Source: Cepaea nemoralis
Lineage: Eukaryota > Mollusca > Gastropoda > Stylommatophora > Helicidae
Reading direction: 5' to 3'
Assembly: GCA_014155875.1 (NCBI GenBank)
Contig: JACEFZ010011721.1
Coordinates: 186,001 to 250,000, forward strand
DNA: 64,000 bases
Made by a program: the position numbers and the translations under genes. Positions 1-11,515 of the stretch are shown here, in pieces. The stretch's first letter is position 1, and the number at the start of each line of letters is the position of its first letter. The notes beneath the pieces were generated by a model that worked only from the letters and a program-made list of their open reading frames with translations, was not told where the DNA came from and ran no database searches.

Positions 1-492
1 TCTTCTATCTCATAAGTGACCCACACACTGATATGTCACCTACAAAATGAGCGGTTGCTCCACATGAACACAAAACGTCACTGGCAAAGTCTATCAGGTG
101 ACTAAACACTTCACCTTATTTCCATGTCCTTGGATCAATAGATCTTCACACAGTACTATGTAACTACCCTGATCGATGGGTATCAAGCACAACCTAGCAT
201 ACACTGTCAACAGTTCACCATGTTGGAATGAGGTAGCTCCCTACCTTAACAAACATTGTCAACAGTTCACCACTTATGTAATCAATGTCTTAGGTCACTG
301 GACCACGTGTTGGCTTCATTAAGGTAAACCAATGTAGATATACTATTAAAGCACAAAATTATACACGGTGTCCCATGACAACCCAGCCGGACCGGAAGCA
401 TAGCACACAGGCCATGGTGACCGGTAACAATGATCACTTGGCTCAACTTGAAAGTTCACGACCTTGCAATCACCAAGGTGTACACTGAGGTT

Positions 493-1462
493 AGTTAGTT
501 AGTTAGTTAGTTAGTCGACAGATCATCCTCGTTGCACATCGAACCATTCAGTCCATAAGTGCTCGGATCCCCTCCTCAGCAAATCCCGCAGCGTGTAGCG
601 GCTAACGACGCCAGTTCTGTGTTGGTTTATCAATCTTCTTTGGCTTCCTGCGTAGTGTTCTTGTTTGGCCACCCCTCTTTTAATTTGCTGCTCCCGCAGT
701 CTGGCCATTGTTGTAGATTCACAGTCATCACTTGGTTCTTGCAAAAGTCTCACTTCTCGTAGAGCATTCAGAATGTCAGCCTGGTCCATGGCGCGTCCGC
801 CCTCCACAGTAGCCTCACCTGCGAGCTTGTCAGCCCGCTCATTTCATTGTACTCCCGCATGACCTGGCACGAAGATGAAACTAATCTTTGCCAGCCGAGA
901 TCGCTTCAGAGGCAGCAACCATTCTCTTCGGATCGACCCCTCCTCTATCCTCTTGATCATGTTCATTGAGTCGCTAAGGAAACAAGCCCTAGTTAATGTC
1001 TGTGTCTCGAGCCATGTTATTGCTTTACTTACTGCCATGACTTCCATGGTCAGGCTACTTGTGGTTTCAGTGAAAGCACCAGAGTCCTCCTTCACAATTC
1101 TCCCTCCGGCCCGAGCTGTAAAGGCCCATGAGCTTCTCACATGTCGGACCCATCTGTGTAGATGACCGCGTCACCGTCTAGCGAATTCTCGAAAATCAAC
1201 GCTTGTACTTCAGCCTCCACAGAAGCCGGATTTTCTTGTCTGCATTTTCTATCTAGTTGGATGCAAACTGAAAAGGATGTGCAGAAGTCTGTTGGCACTT
1301 GCACCCACTCCTCGCCAGGTTCTAAGTCCTCAAGTGAACACACCTGTTGAAGAATGTCTTCGGCTTGACCCATCCACGACCGTCCTCTTTTTAACCTGCT
1401 GCCCTTCACCTTCCTAATTTCACTATGCAGTGGATGTTGTGTGTTTGCGTTAATTCTGAACT
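493..1462 (-). mobile_element. 5'-truncated LINE insertion inside the LTR, with target duplication
   Basis: On the minus strand the fragment carries RNase H coding sequence and ends in a short (TAAC)n tail (plus strand 486-512, GTTA repeats), the type of simple-repeat tail seen on I-like LINEs. The 9-mer ACTGAGGTT occurs just left of the tail and again at about 1462-1470 on the other side, consistent with a target site duplication. It is an RNase H-bearing LINE, probably I-like; the clade is inferred. Confidence 0.7.
523..1409 (-). pseudogene. LINE RNase H domain, broken
   Basis: Read from 1409 down to 523 this is a ribonuclease H domain of a non-LTR retrotransposon, which degrades RNA in RNA-DNA hybrids. 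Visible landmarks in order are YTDGS (first catalytic Asp), a Glu in TMEVMAV, SDS (third acid), then PGHAG and NERAD (His and final Asp). About 60 residues of linker from the end of the RT precede it. There are two lesions: a small indel near 1140 after YTDGS shifts frame, and a nonsense codon at 844-846 replaces the residue between PGHAGVQ and NERAD. The frame ends at 523, about 15 bases before the simple-repeat tail. No RT is present, so it is 5' truncated. Confidence 0.8.
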
Positions 1463-2318
1463 GAGGTTGAATTTCACCAGTGCTTCACTAGCTAGAATCA
1501 CCAGATGTTTCAGTGTTGGATCCTCTCGGGATCGGATGCCACTCGTCGGACTCTTGGCGGAGGTCCTAACCTAGACCTACCGACATATTCAGCACTCAGC
1601 TCCTTCCAACATTGATCTCGCAGAGTCAGAAGACCACTCCCAGTATGGCCTCAATCAACTTCTTGATAGGCACTGGAATGAGTGGGCCCATAGAGCTCAT
1701 GGTGAAGCTCTTGAATCTTCTTCAGTATAGCAATAACAGATCCTGAAACACGGAGAGGTTGGTATGAGTACTCAACTACAACAAAGACTAACAGCATCTC
1801 CACCATGTCACCTGCCTCTCAGTCATTCCTCAGGTCTACCACCATGAGTATGAACTCATCACATCATCGATCTTCTATTAACCATAATGTATAGGCATAC
1901 TGATGTTAGAGAAAGCAATAGCCCACCTGTTCAGTCAAGTAACACTTCTGGGCTACAAATAACCCCTAGCACCAGAGTCGACTGTATGACTCTGTCAAAG
2001 CATCTTCCGCCTGGTGCCAGCCCAATCCGGTTTCATCTACCATCATCAATCAACATATACACCTACTTCCCTTTCAGTGTAGTGATTACTTTATCGAGAA
2101 GGTGTCCAGCCGGACATCTTCTTCCTGACAGACTCATCAATTCACCAATCCGTTAACCCATGGACTGATCAATTACACACCTTAATAACTATATGACCAT
2201 AATAAATTATACTCCTGATAATTCATTACTATAGTATTAACTAAGGAGAACTCATGAATTGTTACACTTAAATAACAAACTCATATCACAGCCATAGTGT
2301 CTGTTCTGGGATCCCTGT

Positions 2319-2878
2319 TGCCATATGACGGTACACTCCACAAAAGTCATCAATGGGATTTTCCCAGTTCTGCACAAAAATGGACAAATAGGAAAGGAAG
2401 ATACCATTGGAAACGAATATAGCGTCACAGAACAACAAAGGACTTTCTCTGTGTGTGATTCGAAAGGAAAGGACGTGTCTTCCAGAGAGCCGTGTGTGAA
2501 GCGCTGTATGCGACTGATTCCGAGCTTAGGCGAATAGAATTCAGGAGGAAAGATCGATTGGCAAATGGATACTTAAGACAGGACTCGAAAACCCTAGACG
2601 CGCTACAACTCTGAACTGTGAAATGGCAAGTTTGCACATCAAAGAGGACATTGGGGCAAGGCAGGGAGTTTCGTGTGAAACATTTACTAATTAAACGCCG
2701 CTCCTACATCTCGGGGGCAGTTTAATATCACCCGATAACTGTTCGCTGTTATTTGTTCCGCTCGACTTGAAATAAAAGAGTGAGTATCGTTTTCATTTGG
2801 AGTCGCTTAATCATTCGTCACATTGTTCAAAGCGTAACGAGTTGTTTATAAGTCAATGAGAGAAATTACCTATTGGCA
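2319..2878 (+). repeat. 5' LTR, 560 bp
   Basis: Starts TGCCATATGACG, ends CTATTGGCA. An AATAAA at about 2770 is a candidate polyadenylation signal in the R region. It matches 9098-9657 except at 2351 and 2638. Confidence 0.95.
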
Positions 2879-3112
2879 TGAAGATGGGATGCTCGCCGGT
2901 TTTTAGGATCCAATTGTCAACAAAGATTTCCCGCGAAAGTTATTAGTAAACAAGAAATGCGCACGAACGAAACATAAATAGCGCACCGGAACACACGGAG
3001 TCGCATCGGAAGAACGTCAAGAGTGTGGAAAGTAAAAATGTCGGCTTCATACAAAATTGTTGGAACATCGTAAATGAAGCATTCATAAGATCAACTTGTA
3101 AAGGAAGGTAGG

Positions 3113-3170
<58 letters not shown>

Positions 3171-5427
3171 ATATGATAGAGAGTATTTATAACGAACAAT
3201 CATTATGCTGAACGTTAAGAAAGAACACAACCATTTATTATACATATGCACATCAGCAAGCAAAAGGCAAAACGCACACTGGTGCACATAATGAACACTC
3301 AGTAGAGAATGATCAACGTTACAATATAAATTGTCACAATGGTCACAACTACAAACGATCTTTTCTTCGTTTTAATTTGAAGAATATTCAGTGACAGATC
3401 TGCAGTAAGTACATTTAATGCACAAAATAATGCTCTCCGAAATGTCTATTTTTCATAGACGTATTACAAGTACCTATACTTATGATTTCATCAGAACTGA
3501 CTTCGACATGTGTTGAGATCGAACATAGTCCACAGTGAGTCTCCATTTGCAAATCATACTAGACGCGTGAACATTACTTTATTATACACAGTCAACACCG
3601 CACACGTTATCACGGACAAATTGTAGAACATTACGCTGAACTGACACCTCACTCGCTCAGGATCAACACAGTTGTTGTCTACATGGAATGTTACCCTTGA
3701 TATTCTCCAACGGGACACGAGTAGACAGTACATACGCATCACACAACAAACAACAGGAGGACTTGGAGCTTCAACTACTGGATAGATACGTATTGTAAAT
3801 ACAATATACGTCACAAGACTGAACATTTTGATTACGTGTTGGATGATTTTATGCTGCAACACTCAGAGATTTTACGGACATTGTTACACTGCAAGCAACG
3901 AACTTGTGGACACTGATAACGTTATGAAAGATATCAACACACATCGGAGACGGACACTACATTCCACCACATCAATGTTGCACAATATATTGCACTAAAA
4001 ATACCTGATCGGACATTTAATTGACATAATATTGACTTAATCGCATTAAAGTATAGACACGCCGGACTTATGATGTGTCGGCCTTGGGTACATCGTCTTC
4101 CAACAAGGAATATTATTAATTAGCCACTGGCGCCAGTACTAACGTCATTTGCACTGGCCAGGAAGACATCAAGAACCCAGTCACAAGATATTTATTTAGA
4201 TTCGTGGTGCATATCATAGATTCGTGTCTGCCACCAACTCTACATCATTACTATATCGACTGCACATGTTGGGACGTCCCTTCCACACTTTTGCCGTCCT
4301 CAACATAATATAGTCAAGACACTAGTTCACAACGACATTTACCCCAGAGACTTCATGCACGCCTTTTCAACTTTATCACCAACGTTCGCACAGGAAGCAA
4401 TGATGGTCATTTTCAATGAAGTAACTCAAACCAGGGAACTGGATCATTACGCTTTTCGACGCCATACATAGGAGTCACGCTGTTAGTCAGCGTCGTTTCC
4501 AGTTATTCAAGGGTCGTCGATGGTACCACAGCCGACTAAGTTTCGCTGAAGCCGGCCACGAACCGCGTGGGTTCAGGGTACTAGTGCAAGTTTATTACAC
4601 TATCGTCATACGCAAACAGGAGCAACTAACACGGAGACACCGTTTAATTGTTCTACTCATACGTCAATCGATCGGACAGCAAATACTAGTTACGTCAATA
4701 CAGAACATTATCGTCAGTCAAATCAACAGTTTACATTCATGGGACACTGGATGGATTTGGAAACTCGTTAAGGCCAGTATTGTTTATTGTGGTCGATTGT
4801 CCAACATCTGTTGTATATTAATAAGGTGCTGATTATAAATGTTAACAAAAGCAATTACAAACTAGCAATGCGGGTGGTTGGAATGGATATTTCTAAAGTG
4901 GTTAAGCACGCTTGATTACTTTAGAAATCGTTTGTGTTAACTATTGTCAGGTCAATACGAAGTTGTTCGTGTTGATCTTGCGTGTGATAACACACATTGT
5001 TGGTATCGTAATTGTAAGTAGTATATAAAGTGTTTATCGTGTTGTTACTTAAAATTTTTTAGGAGTAATAATTTTGTCTGTTGTGAATGAAAATATGTAT
5101 TGTCATCTTGCGTCAATCGTCTTTTGTCAATGTTAGTATTGTGTCGCTGTACTTATACATATATATTCTTTATATTGAATATATATTTTTACTACTAATT
5201 TCTAGTGCTTACGTTTTGTAACGGTTAGGACGTTATCTATCTTGCGCCGAGTTACTATTCTTCTCGCGTGTTTATACTCTTCTATATTATTGATTTCGAT
5301 TTGACTTCTCATTCAACTTGCGTATATATATTTGAATACGCTTGTCATTGTCTACCTACGCATTCTATCGGCTGTGTGTCACATATCTACTATTGTGGCG
5401 GTATAATTTACAGATCATTAAGACAAC
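2879..5427 (+). other. Long untranslated leader of the nested LTR element
   Basis: About 2.5 kb between the 5' LTR and the gag start with no frame that looks like a gene. It contains a (TA)n tract at 3117-3167. This is unusually long for an LTR-element leader; it could hold packaging sequence, a spliced intron or captured host DNA, none of which can be told apart here. Confidence 0.5.
3117..3167. repeat. (TA)n microsatellite
   Basis: About 50 bases of uninterrupted TA inside the leader of the nested LTR element. Confidence 0.95.
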
Positions 5428-6636
5428 ATGTCAACACTTCAAGACTTCATGGACATGGGTGAAAGGTCTGGTTTGACCGGTGCAGACCTCAGGAATTGGG
5501 CGAAGCAAGAATTGAAAGATTTTCAGACACAGCAACGTGAAGAGAGAGCTGAAAAATTGGCAGCAGAGAAAGAAGCAAAACAGCTTCAAGCTTCACATGA
5601 GAAAGAGTTAAAAGAAAAAGAGATAGCGTTGGAACGTGACAAAATTGCCGCTAGAGAAAAGGAATTAACGCTGGAACGGGAGATGAAAGATAAGCAACTG
5701 GCATTTGAGAAAGAAAAACTTTTGGCCGAACAACTTCTTAAGGACAAGGAAGTTGAAGGTAATTTGAAAGTCAAGTCATTGGAAATGGATCGTGAAGCTG
5801 AGATGGAACGAGAAAGAATTCAAGCAAAACATAATGATCCAGTGAAAAAGTATCAAGGTCTTTTTCGCAATTTCCAGCAAGGTGATTCTGTCAGTTCTTG
5901 GATTACCAATTTTGAAGTGCTTGTAAAGTACTACAAGGTACCGGAACTAGACGTACCGATTCTGTTCCACAGACATCTCGCATTGGAGCCTTTAAAGGTA
6001 ATCGAGTTAATACCTGAGGACTTACGTACCAACTACAAATACATGAGAGATCGTGTTTTGGCACACTTTAGTTTAGATGAATCGGGCTTACGTACTAAGT
6101 TTAAAACACTTACTCCGAAATCTAACCAAACTTTTCTTGACTTTGTTTCTGAGTTAACCTCATCTTTTGATAAATGGACTAAAGCCGCTGATATTGGGTC
6201 TGATTATAATAAAATCCGAGACTTAATAATTAGAGATAGATTACTGTCTGCGGTACCAGAGGCCATGTCTATATTTCTAGTGGAGAATAAATGCAAAGAT
6301 CTTAAGGAAATGGAAACGAGAGGAGAATCATATTTAAATGCACATCGAGACATATTCGCAAGTTGTGCACAGCCAGAACTGGTAATAGGAGCAAGTGCTA
6401 GATTCCAGAAAGGCAATGGCAAATTTAGACAATTTAGTGGTAATAGGAATAGAAATAGTCCATACCAGTATTCTAACAGAGAGGGAGACAGACCAAGAAA
6501 AGGACACCTATCCAGATGTCAGTATTGCAAATTGTCTCATGGACATTTGGAAATGTGTGATCGACACCCTGGATATTTAGATTATTTAAGGGACATCACA
6601 GCAAAGAAAAAGAGTAAGTATGACTCATTCAAGTGA
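5428..6636 (+). CDS. gag: Gag-like protein of the nested LTR element
   Basis: 402 residues from the ATG at 5428, the first good start after the leader. Residues about 28-130 are a long charged coiled coil (repeated E/K-rich heptads). Residues about 135-300 look like a retrotransposon capsid region (Trp-containing start, then helices ending in a YLNAHRD-like segment). The C-terminus holds a Cys/His cluster (CQYCKLSHGH...C) and a basic tail. Gag would assemble the cytoplasmic particle that packages the RNA. The frame stops at TGA 6634-6636, but the same frame continues directly into a canonical zinc knuckle and protease, so this may be the first part of a longer Gag-Pro interrupted by one stop codon. 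Confidence 0.8.
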   Translation: MSTLQDFMDMGERSGLTGADLRNWAKQELKDFQTQQREERAEKLAAEKEAKQLQASHEKELKEKEIALERDKIAAREKELTLEREMKDKQLAFEKEKLLAEQLLKDKEVEGNLKVKSLEMDREAEMERERIQAKHNDPVKKYQGLFRNFQQGDSVSSWITNFEVLVKYYKVPELDVPILFHRHLALEPLKVIELIPEDLRTNYKYMRDRVLAHFSLDESGLRTKFKTLTPKSNQTFLDFVSELTSSFDKWTKAADIGSDYNKIRDLIIRDRLLSAVPEAMSIFLVENKCKDLKEMETRGESYLNAHRDIFASCAQPELVIGASARFQKGNGKFRQFSGNRNRNSPYQYSNREGDRPRKGHLSRCQYCKLSHGHLEMCDRHPGYLDYLRDITAKKKSKYDSFK

Positions 6637-7737
6637 AGCATCAAATGTTTCTCGTGTCGGGCGTACGGGCACACTAGCAAGTCTTGTCCGATGAAGAATA
6701 CGTGGAAAGAGGCGAGTAATGCATATGTGTTGTCTAGTAGTAGTAGCGATTCAGATGATATAGAGGACACACACGCAGCCATTATAGAGTCATATAATAA
6801 CAGAACAGGTAAGGAATGTCATATTAATGGTGATGACCTCACATCAGCCCACAAGAGGCATATTCATGAAGCAAACGCAGCATGCACTCGTCAAGGTACT
6901 CTGATGATACACCAAGCGGAGGTTAATGGGTTACCAACAAACTGTTTTAGAGACACAGGTTCGGATATTACAGGTGTTAATCACAAACTCATAAAAGAAA
7001 GTAATTATACAGGTAAAAGTATTGAGTGCAGAACATTTGGTGGTACAATAGAAATGTACAAAACCGCATGGGTCAGCATAAAATGCCCATATTATGAAGG
7101 TAAAGTATGCGCAGCAGTACTACCAAACCCATGTGCTGGGTTGATAATTGGTAACATCACTGATGTTAAAGATTACGTTCAAACTGGAGAACGCAAACTT
7201 GATGTGATACGCACAGAATCACAAACCCAAGTATCACAAGAAGAAGGAATTACACATTCATTAAAAGTTCAACCGACTGTTAATAACAACAGAGTAGCAC
7301 ACAAGAAGATAACAAAAGTTAAACATAATGGTTACAAACAACAGACGACATGGGATATTGTAACCATATTTATTACAAACATTTTGATATGGCTGAAATT
7401 GACCTTATCTCAGGTAACATCCATAGTCAGGAACACATCCTCACAAACAAAAGCATATATTGATGATATTGTGAATAAAAATACAGTCATTCAGTCACTC
7501 AAGGAAATTTACACACAAGTCAATAATAACAAACAAATTTACAATAAACAAAATGCATTGATTAATGCATACTGTATTTACTTGGCGTTTGTCTGCTGTA
7601 AAGTAATCAAACATACTCTATTGTCAATATATATACAAGTGAAAAGTATGACAGTGTTCAATTCAACAAAGTTGAAAAGTACAAATATTAGCAGGCATAC
7701 AGTACAGAAACACCATAAGTATAGAAGAAAGAAATAG
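6637..7737 (+). CDS. pro: Zinc knuckle plus aspartic protease region (Gag-Pro continuation)
   Basis: In frame with the upstream gag across a single TGA. Within 15 codons of the stop it has a perfect retroviral-type CCHC knuckle, CFSCRAYGHTSKSC (spacing 2-4-4), which falls before the first ATG at 6691. From 6691 the 348-residue frame has an acidic Ser-rich stretch, then CFRDTGSDITG, the DTG active site of a retropepsin, and about 60 residues later a GLIIGN segment like the protease flap/C-terminal region. The last 150 residues are basic and Asn/Thr rich with a hydrophobic stretch (ITNILIWLKLTL), and match no RT or integrase feature. Translation would need stop readthrough, internal initiation (which would lose the knuckle), or the TGA is a recent disabling mutation. 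Confidence 0.7.
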   Translation, partial: SIKCFSCRAYGHTSKSCPMKNTWKEASNAYVLSSSSSDSDDIEDTHAAIIESYNNRTGKECHINGDDLTSAHKRHIHEANAACTRQGTLMIHQAEVNGLPTNCFRDTGSDITGVNHKLIKESNYTGKSIECRTFGGTIEMYKTAWVSIKCPYYEGKVCAAVLPNPCAGLIIGNITDVKDYVQTGERKLDVIRTESQTQVSQEEGITHSLKVQPTVNNNRVAHKKITKVKHNGYKQQTTWDIVTIFITNILIWLKLTLSQVTSIVRNTSSQTKAYIDDIVNKNTVIQSLKEIYTQVNNNKQIYNKQNALINAYCIYLAFVCCKVIKHTLLSIYIQVKSMTVFNSTKLKSTNISRHTVQKHHKYRRKK

Positions 7738-7740
7738 AAT

Positions 7741-9083
7741 GAAAGAAATAAATAAAGAAAAATAAAATGGGATGAAAGTGTTAGGTTCATATCAACACAT
7801 AATACACTACAGACACATTAGAGTCTTAGGTCTGATTACTTGTTTATGCCAGATATCACTTGTCAGAATTGTTCACACTATCTAATAGTTCTATAATTCA
7901 TCTTAAAAATAGTTTGATTCTCTATTCTTTGATAATTATGTCTATAATAGAGAACATTACTAAATTTATATAGGATTCTTCACAAGTCTATGTCTGCAAG
8001 ATTTTAATCAGTCAATCATATCATATGAGACATTCTAAGTCGATTGTAGTATATAGTAAGACTAATATATATTATAATTTATTCAGTTATAGTTTATTGT
8101 ATCTGTTCGGTTCATAAATTGTTAGGAAATTAAAAAGTCAATCAAATAGCACCTAATTAATAGACAATGTTGATACAATCGGTGACTTTAAATTAATACT
8201 GTTAGTAATACATAGTATAATCAAATAGATACATGTGTGGTTAATTTACATTTATTGACAGAGAATATACACGGATGCAATGGTCCAATAATATGTCTTG
8301 CACATTGGATGGATGTTTGACCGTCATTATTTTACGTGGAAAACTGCGGTCAAGTATTTGTAGATTGTGTTGTGTAATCTTATTGGTTAATTCCAATTGA
8401 ACAATTACTTAGTTAATTAGAATTACTTAGTTAATTAGTTTGAGTTAATTTGTTATATTAATAAGTTACGTAGATAAGTCAATACTTTAGAATATGTATG
8501 TTGATAATTATTATTCAATTGTTCATTGTGATGGAGTGAGTGGTTTTTAGCTGAATGAATTTTGGGAGAGCGAACTATTTTGCCAATCGATCCATTAACA
8601 TTTACGGAATCGGCTGATAGTTTAAAGATATACACACACGTATTGGACAGTCGTACATAGCAAATGGCTCCATAAAGTCTCGCAAGACATGGATAGTTAC
8701 GTTTACCCTACCAACATATAAATATACATGGATTATATAGAGGAACAACAACAACGACCAACATGGAATACTGGGAAACCCATTATTGCTCTCGTCCAAA
8801 ACTTATGGTATTACCAAGAGTGAGGACACACTTGTTTATTAAGACAAGGTAGGGACTAATATGGTTATTAGTTGGTATGATCTACCATGATCAGCCACAC
8901 GACGTCTAATGGGGTATTAGACAGGTGGGCGTGCCCGTCATATGACAGTATTATTTTTTTTGAGAGTAGATAAAGGGGGAGACTAGGAATTTTCCAGGTT
9001 TCGTTGTTAAAGGTTAATGCATATATTTGCAAAGTACTACATATATCCATAGGAAAAAAAATGAAAACATTTTTTTTTTATCT
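7741..9083 (+). other. AT-rich noncoding tail of the nested LTR element
   Basis: The space where RT and integrase would normally lie. It is about 70% A+T by eye with frequent stops in every frame and no RT motif (no YxDD) or integrase HHCC. I see no gene. Confidence 0.6.
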
Positions 9084-9092
9084 AGGAGGGGG
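9084..9092 (+). other. Polypurine tract of the nested LTR element
   Basis: AGGAGGGGG lies five bases before the 3' LTR, the position where plus-strand DNA synthesis is primed in LTR retrotransposons. Confidence 0.6.
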
Positions 9093-9097
9093 CATTA

Positions 9098-9657
9098 TGC
9101 CATATGACGGTACACTCCACAAAAGTCATGAATGGGATTTTCCCAGTTCTGCACAAAAATGGACAAATAGGAAAGGAAGATACCATTGGAAACGAATATA
9201 GCGTCACAGAACAACAAAGGACTTTCTCTGTGTGTGATTCGAAAGGAAAGGACGTGTCTTCCAGAGAGCCGTGTGTGAAGCGCTGTATGCGACTGATTCC
9301 GAGCTTAGGCGAATAGAATTCAGGAGGAAAGATCGATTGGCAAATGGATACTTAAGACAGGACTCGAAAACCCTAGACGCGCTACAACTCTGAACTGTGA
9401 AATGGCAAGTTTGCACCTCAAAGAGGACATTGGGGCAAGGCAGGGAGTTTCGTGTGAAACATTTACTAATTAAACGCCGCTCCTACATCTCGGGGGCAGT
9501 TTAATATCACCCGATAACTGTTCGCTGTTATTTGTTCCGCTCGACTTGAAATAAAAGAGTGAGTATCGTTTTCATTTGGAGTCGCTTAATCATTCGTCAC
9601 ATTGTTCAAAGCGTAACGAGTTGTTTATAAGTCAATGAGAGAAATTACCTATTGGCA
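9098..9657 (+). repeat. 3' LTR, 560 bp
   Basis: Matches 2319-2878 at 558 of 560 positions by eye. It is preceded by a purine tract at 9084-9092 and followed directly by the duplicated CCTGT. Confidence 0.95.
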
Positions 9658-11328
9658 CCTGTCCCAGATCCTGAGTTGCCCTTTTATTCACTGACTATCT
9701 TCCAGGTCAGTCATACCTGTGCCGGTCGAGAACAGCTTTGGTGGCCATCCACCATTACACTTTCCCACAGCTACTGTGGGTCCCGTGTACCTTGTCCTGT
9801 GACGACTGAAGTCACGTCATCCAATGTAGCAAGCCTCCAGACTCTCCACTACCAAACTCTGGCTCCACCTTTTGGGGGAGGGGGGGGGGGTTATTCCCCG
9901 CACCTACTACTACTTCACGGCAGTACTCCCAGTACTCCATGAACAGAGTCAGGTTTCCAGAAGAGTAGAATATTAGAGACAGAAACGGTTAGGTTCACCT
10001 CCTAGATCTATCTAGACACAACGGCCTCGAATTACGGAGTGCCGCATCACCCTCGATCGGGTATGTTCAACCATCGGATATGCACGATCGCTTTGGGTCG
10101 GACCTGTAACCTAACGGGTTGGGCGTACCGGCCTACCTCCCAGTCGGCTGCCTAGACAAACGTAAGATGGAACACGCACGGTCATTCTAGCGGACGCACA
10201 TGAAAACAAGCAGTAACAATAGTATCATAAATACTTCCTATCAACTGTTATCCTACCGATGTAACACCATTCTGCTTACGCGGAATAACACTGCTATCTT
10301 CACACAGCAAACACACCACGGCCGCTCTCACCTTGATTCCTCGAAAAATCACCACCACTGATAGAACAAGTAAGTTACCATTCTAATGTCACGAAGCACA
10401 TTACACATCTATAATAATAAGATCTACATTATTATTTACAGCGTCTAGCATATCGCTGTAATGACTGACAAACTTCCTGCCTTGCATGCGTAATTAATAA
10501 ACCAAACAAGTAACTACTACACACTTTGTAAAGAATCGGGATCTCCCTAGCACAACGCAGTAATAATATACATATCACGGTCCCTGCAACTTATTTGTAA
10601 ACAATCAGTTAACAAATATATCTATCTAAACACATGTGATTTTCACCAGTCCTCGAAAGTACATAGTTCGTCCTATTTTATTTACACACCACTCGCTGTG
10701 GAATGAGGCTTGTTCCGTCAGGTAACACATTACGTCGCCGATAGATAAAGGCTAATTAAATATGCAGACAGCCTGCTGTCAATTGTAACGCTACGCGACT
10801 ACTCATTTCCGACGACAATTAATTCGTTCGGGGAGGTCGGCACGGCTTAAAGACAACAGTTAAACAATAGAATAAGTATTCAACTAACCTGTGATTTAAC
10901 AATCACAAACTTGACTGCAGATGTCCGCTCTGGCCGCGCACATTGACATCAACATTACAGCAGCCCTGTGGCTGTGATCTGTCTTACGCTGAGGTCCGGC
11001 TGGCGACTGATCACGACTAACTCAGTGCTCCTTCAACTTGCCTACACGGGCCGCGTGAATTCCATGATCCATGGAGAAAACCAGAGTCACGATAAGTTCT
11101 ACCAACCCGTGCTGCACGAAGCACTCGTGAACCTAGAGATCTCGACCACGTACGCACTTGGGGGAACATTCTAGATTTCTCTATAAATAACTAGTATAGC
11201 GCCGCCACGCACTACTTCAGATGGGAAATCCCCTATTAATTGATATTAAATTCAAGGGAGACCAACGCATCGCCCTCCCTTCAAAGGGATATTATGCAGA
11301 GATCTGCCGATCTGTAGGCGTTTCGTCA

Positions 11329-11345
11329 CAAAGGCCCCCACTTAA
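11329..11345 (-). other. Polypurine tract of the Gypsy element
   Basis: On the minus strand AAGTGGGGGCCTTTG directly precedes TGACGAAACG, the LTR start. This fixes 11328 as the LTR boundary and confirms minus-strand orientation. Confidence 0.65.
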
Positions 11346-11515
11346 GATGGTCGACCCGGTCGAACTCACTAGACAAAGATCGGTCTGAACTCTGAACCTC
11401 TGCTCTTTCAAGATTGGATTTCCAGGAAATGACGTTCCATAACGTTCACTTTCCCTGGGGAGATCTACCAGAATGGTATGGATGCTGACCCACCAACCAC
11501 CGCCTCAAACATACG

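Larger units (their letters stand above)
2319..9657 (+). mobile_element. Young non-autonomous LTR retrotransposon (gag-pro only)
   Basis: Two 560-bp direct repeats (2319-2878 and 9098-9657) begin TGCCATATGACG and end CTATTGGCA, giving the TG...CA ends of LTRs. The host sequence CCTGT is duplicated on both sides (2314-2318 and 9658-9662) and single at the matching site of the other Gypsy LTR (16714-16718), so insertion is proven by an empty site in the same window. The LTRs differ at only two positions (2351/9130 and 2638/9417), so insertion is recent. Internally there is a 2.5-kb leader, Gag, zinc knuckle with protease, then 1.3 kb of AT-rich noncoding sequence. No RT, RNase H or integrase is seen in any frame. 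No canonical TGG primer-binding site follows the 5' LTR (sequence TGAAGATGGGATGC). Confidence 0.95.
1..11328 (-). repeat. 3' LTR of the Gypsy element (left copy), interrupted
   Basis: Bases 1-2318 and 9663-11328 together match 15063-18372 with few substitutions (roughly one per 200 bases by eye). The match is already under way at base 1, so the true start is outside. Differences from the right copy are: about 680 extra bases at 493-1172 (LINE RNase H core), the nested element 2319-9657 plus its target duplication, a 14-bp extra stretch near 9777, and homopolymer length at 9886. No convincing protein is encoded; the same 68-codon frame near 10968 and 18012 is simply duplicated with the LTR. 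Confidence 0.85.

Noticed and set aside
6634..6636. TGA read as selenocysteine
   Set aside because: No selenocysteine-dependent function is expected in Gag and I see no candidate SECIS structure; mutation or readthrough is simpler.
10968..11174. 68-codon frame identical at 18012-18218
   Set aside because: The match is explained by the two LTR copies and says nothing about coding.
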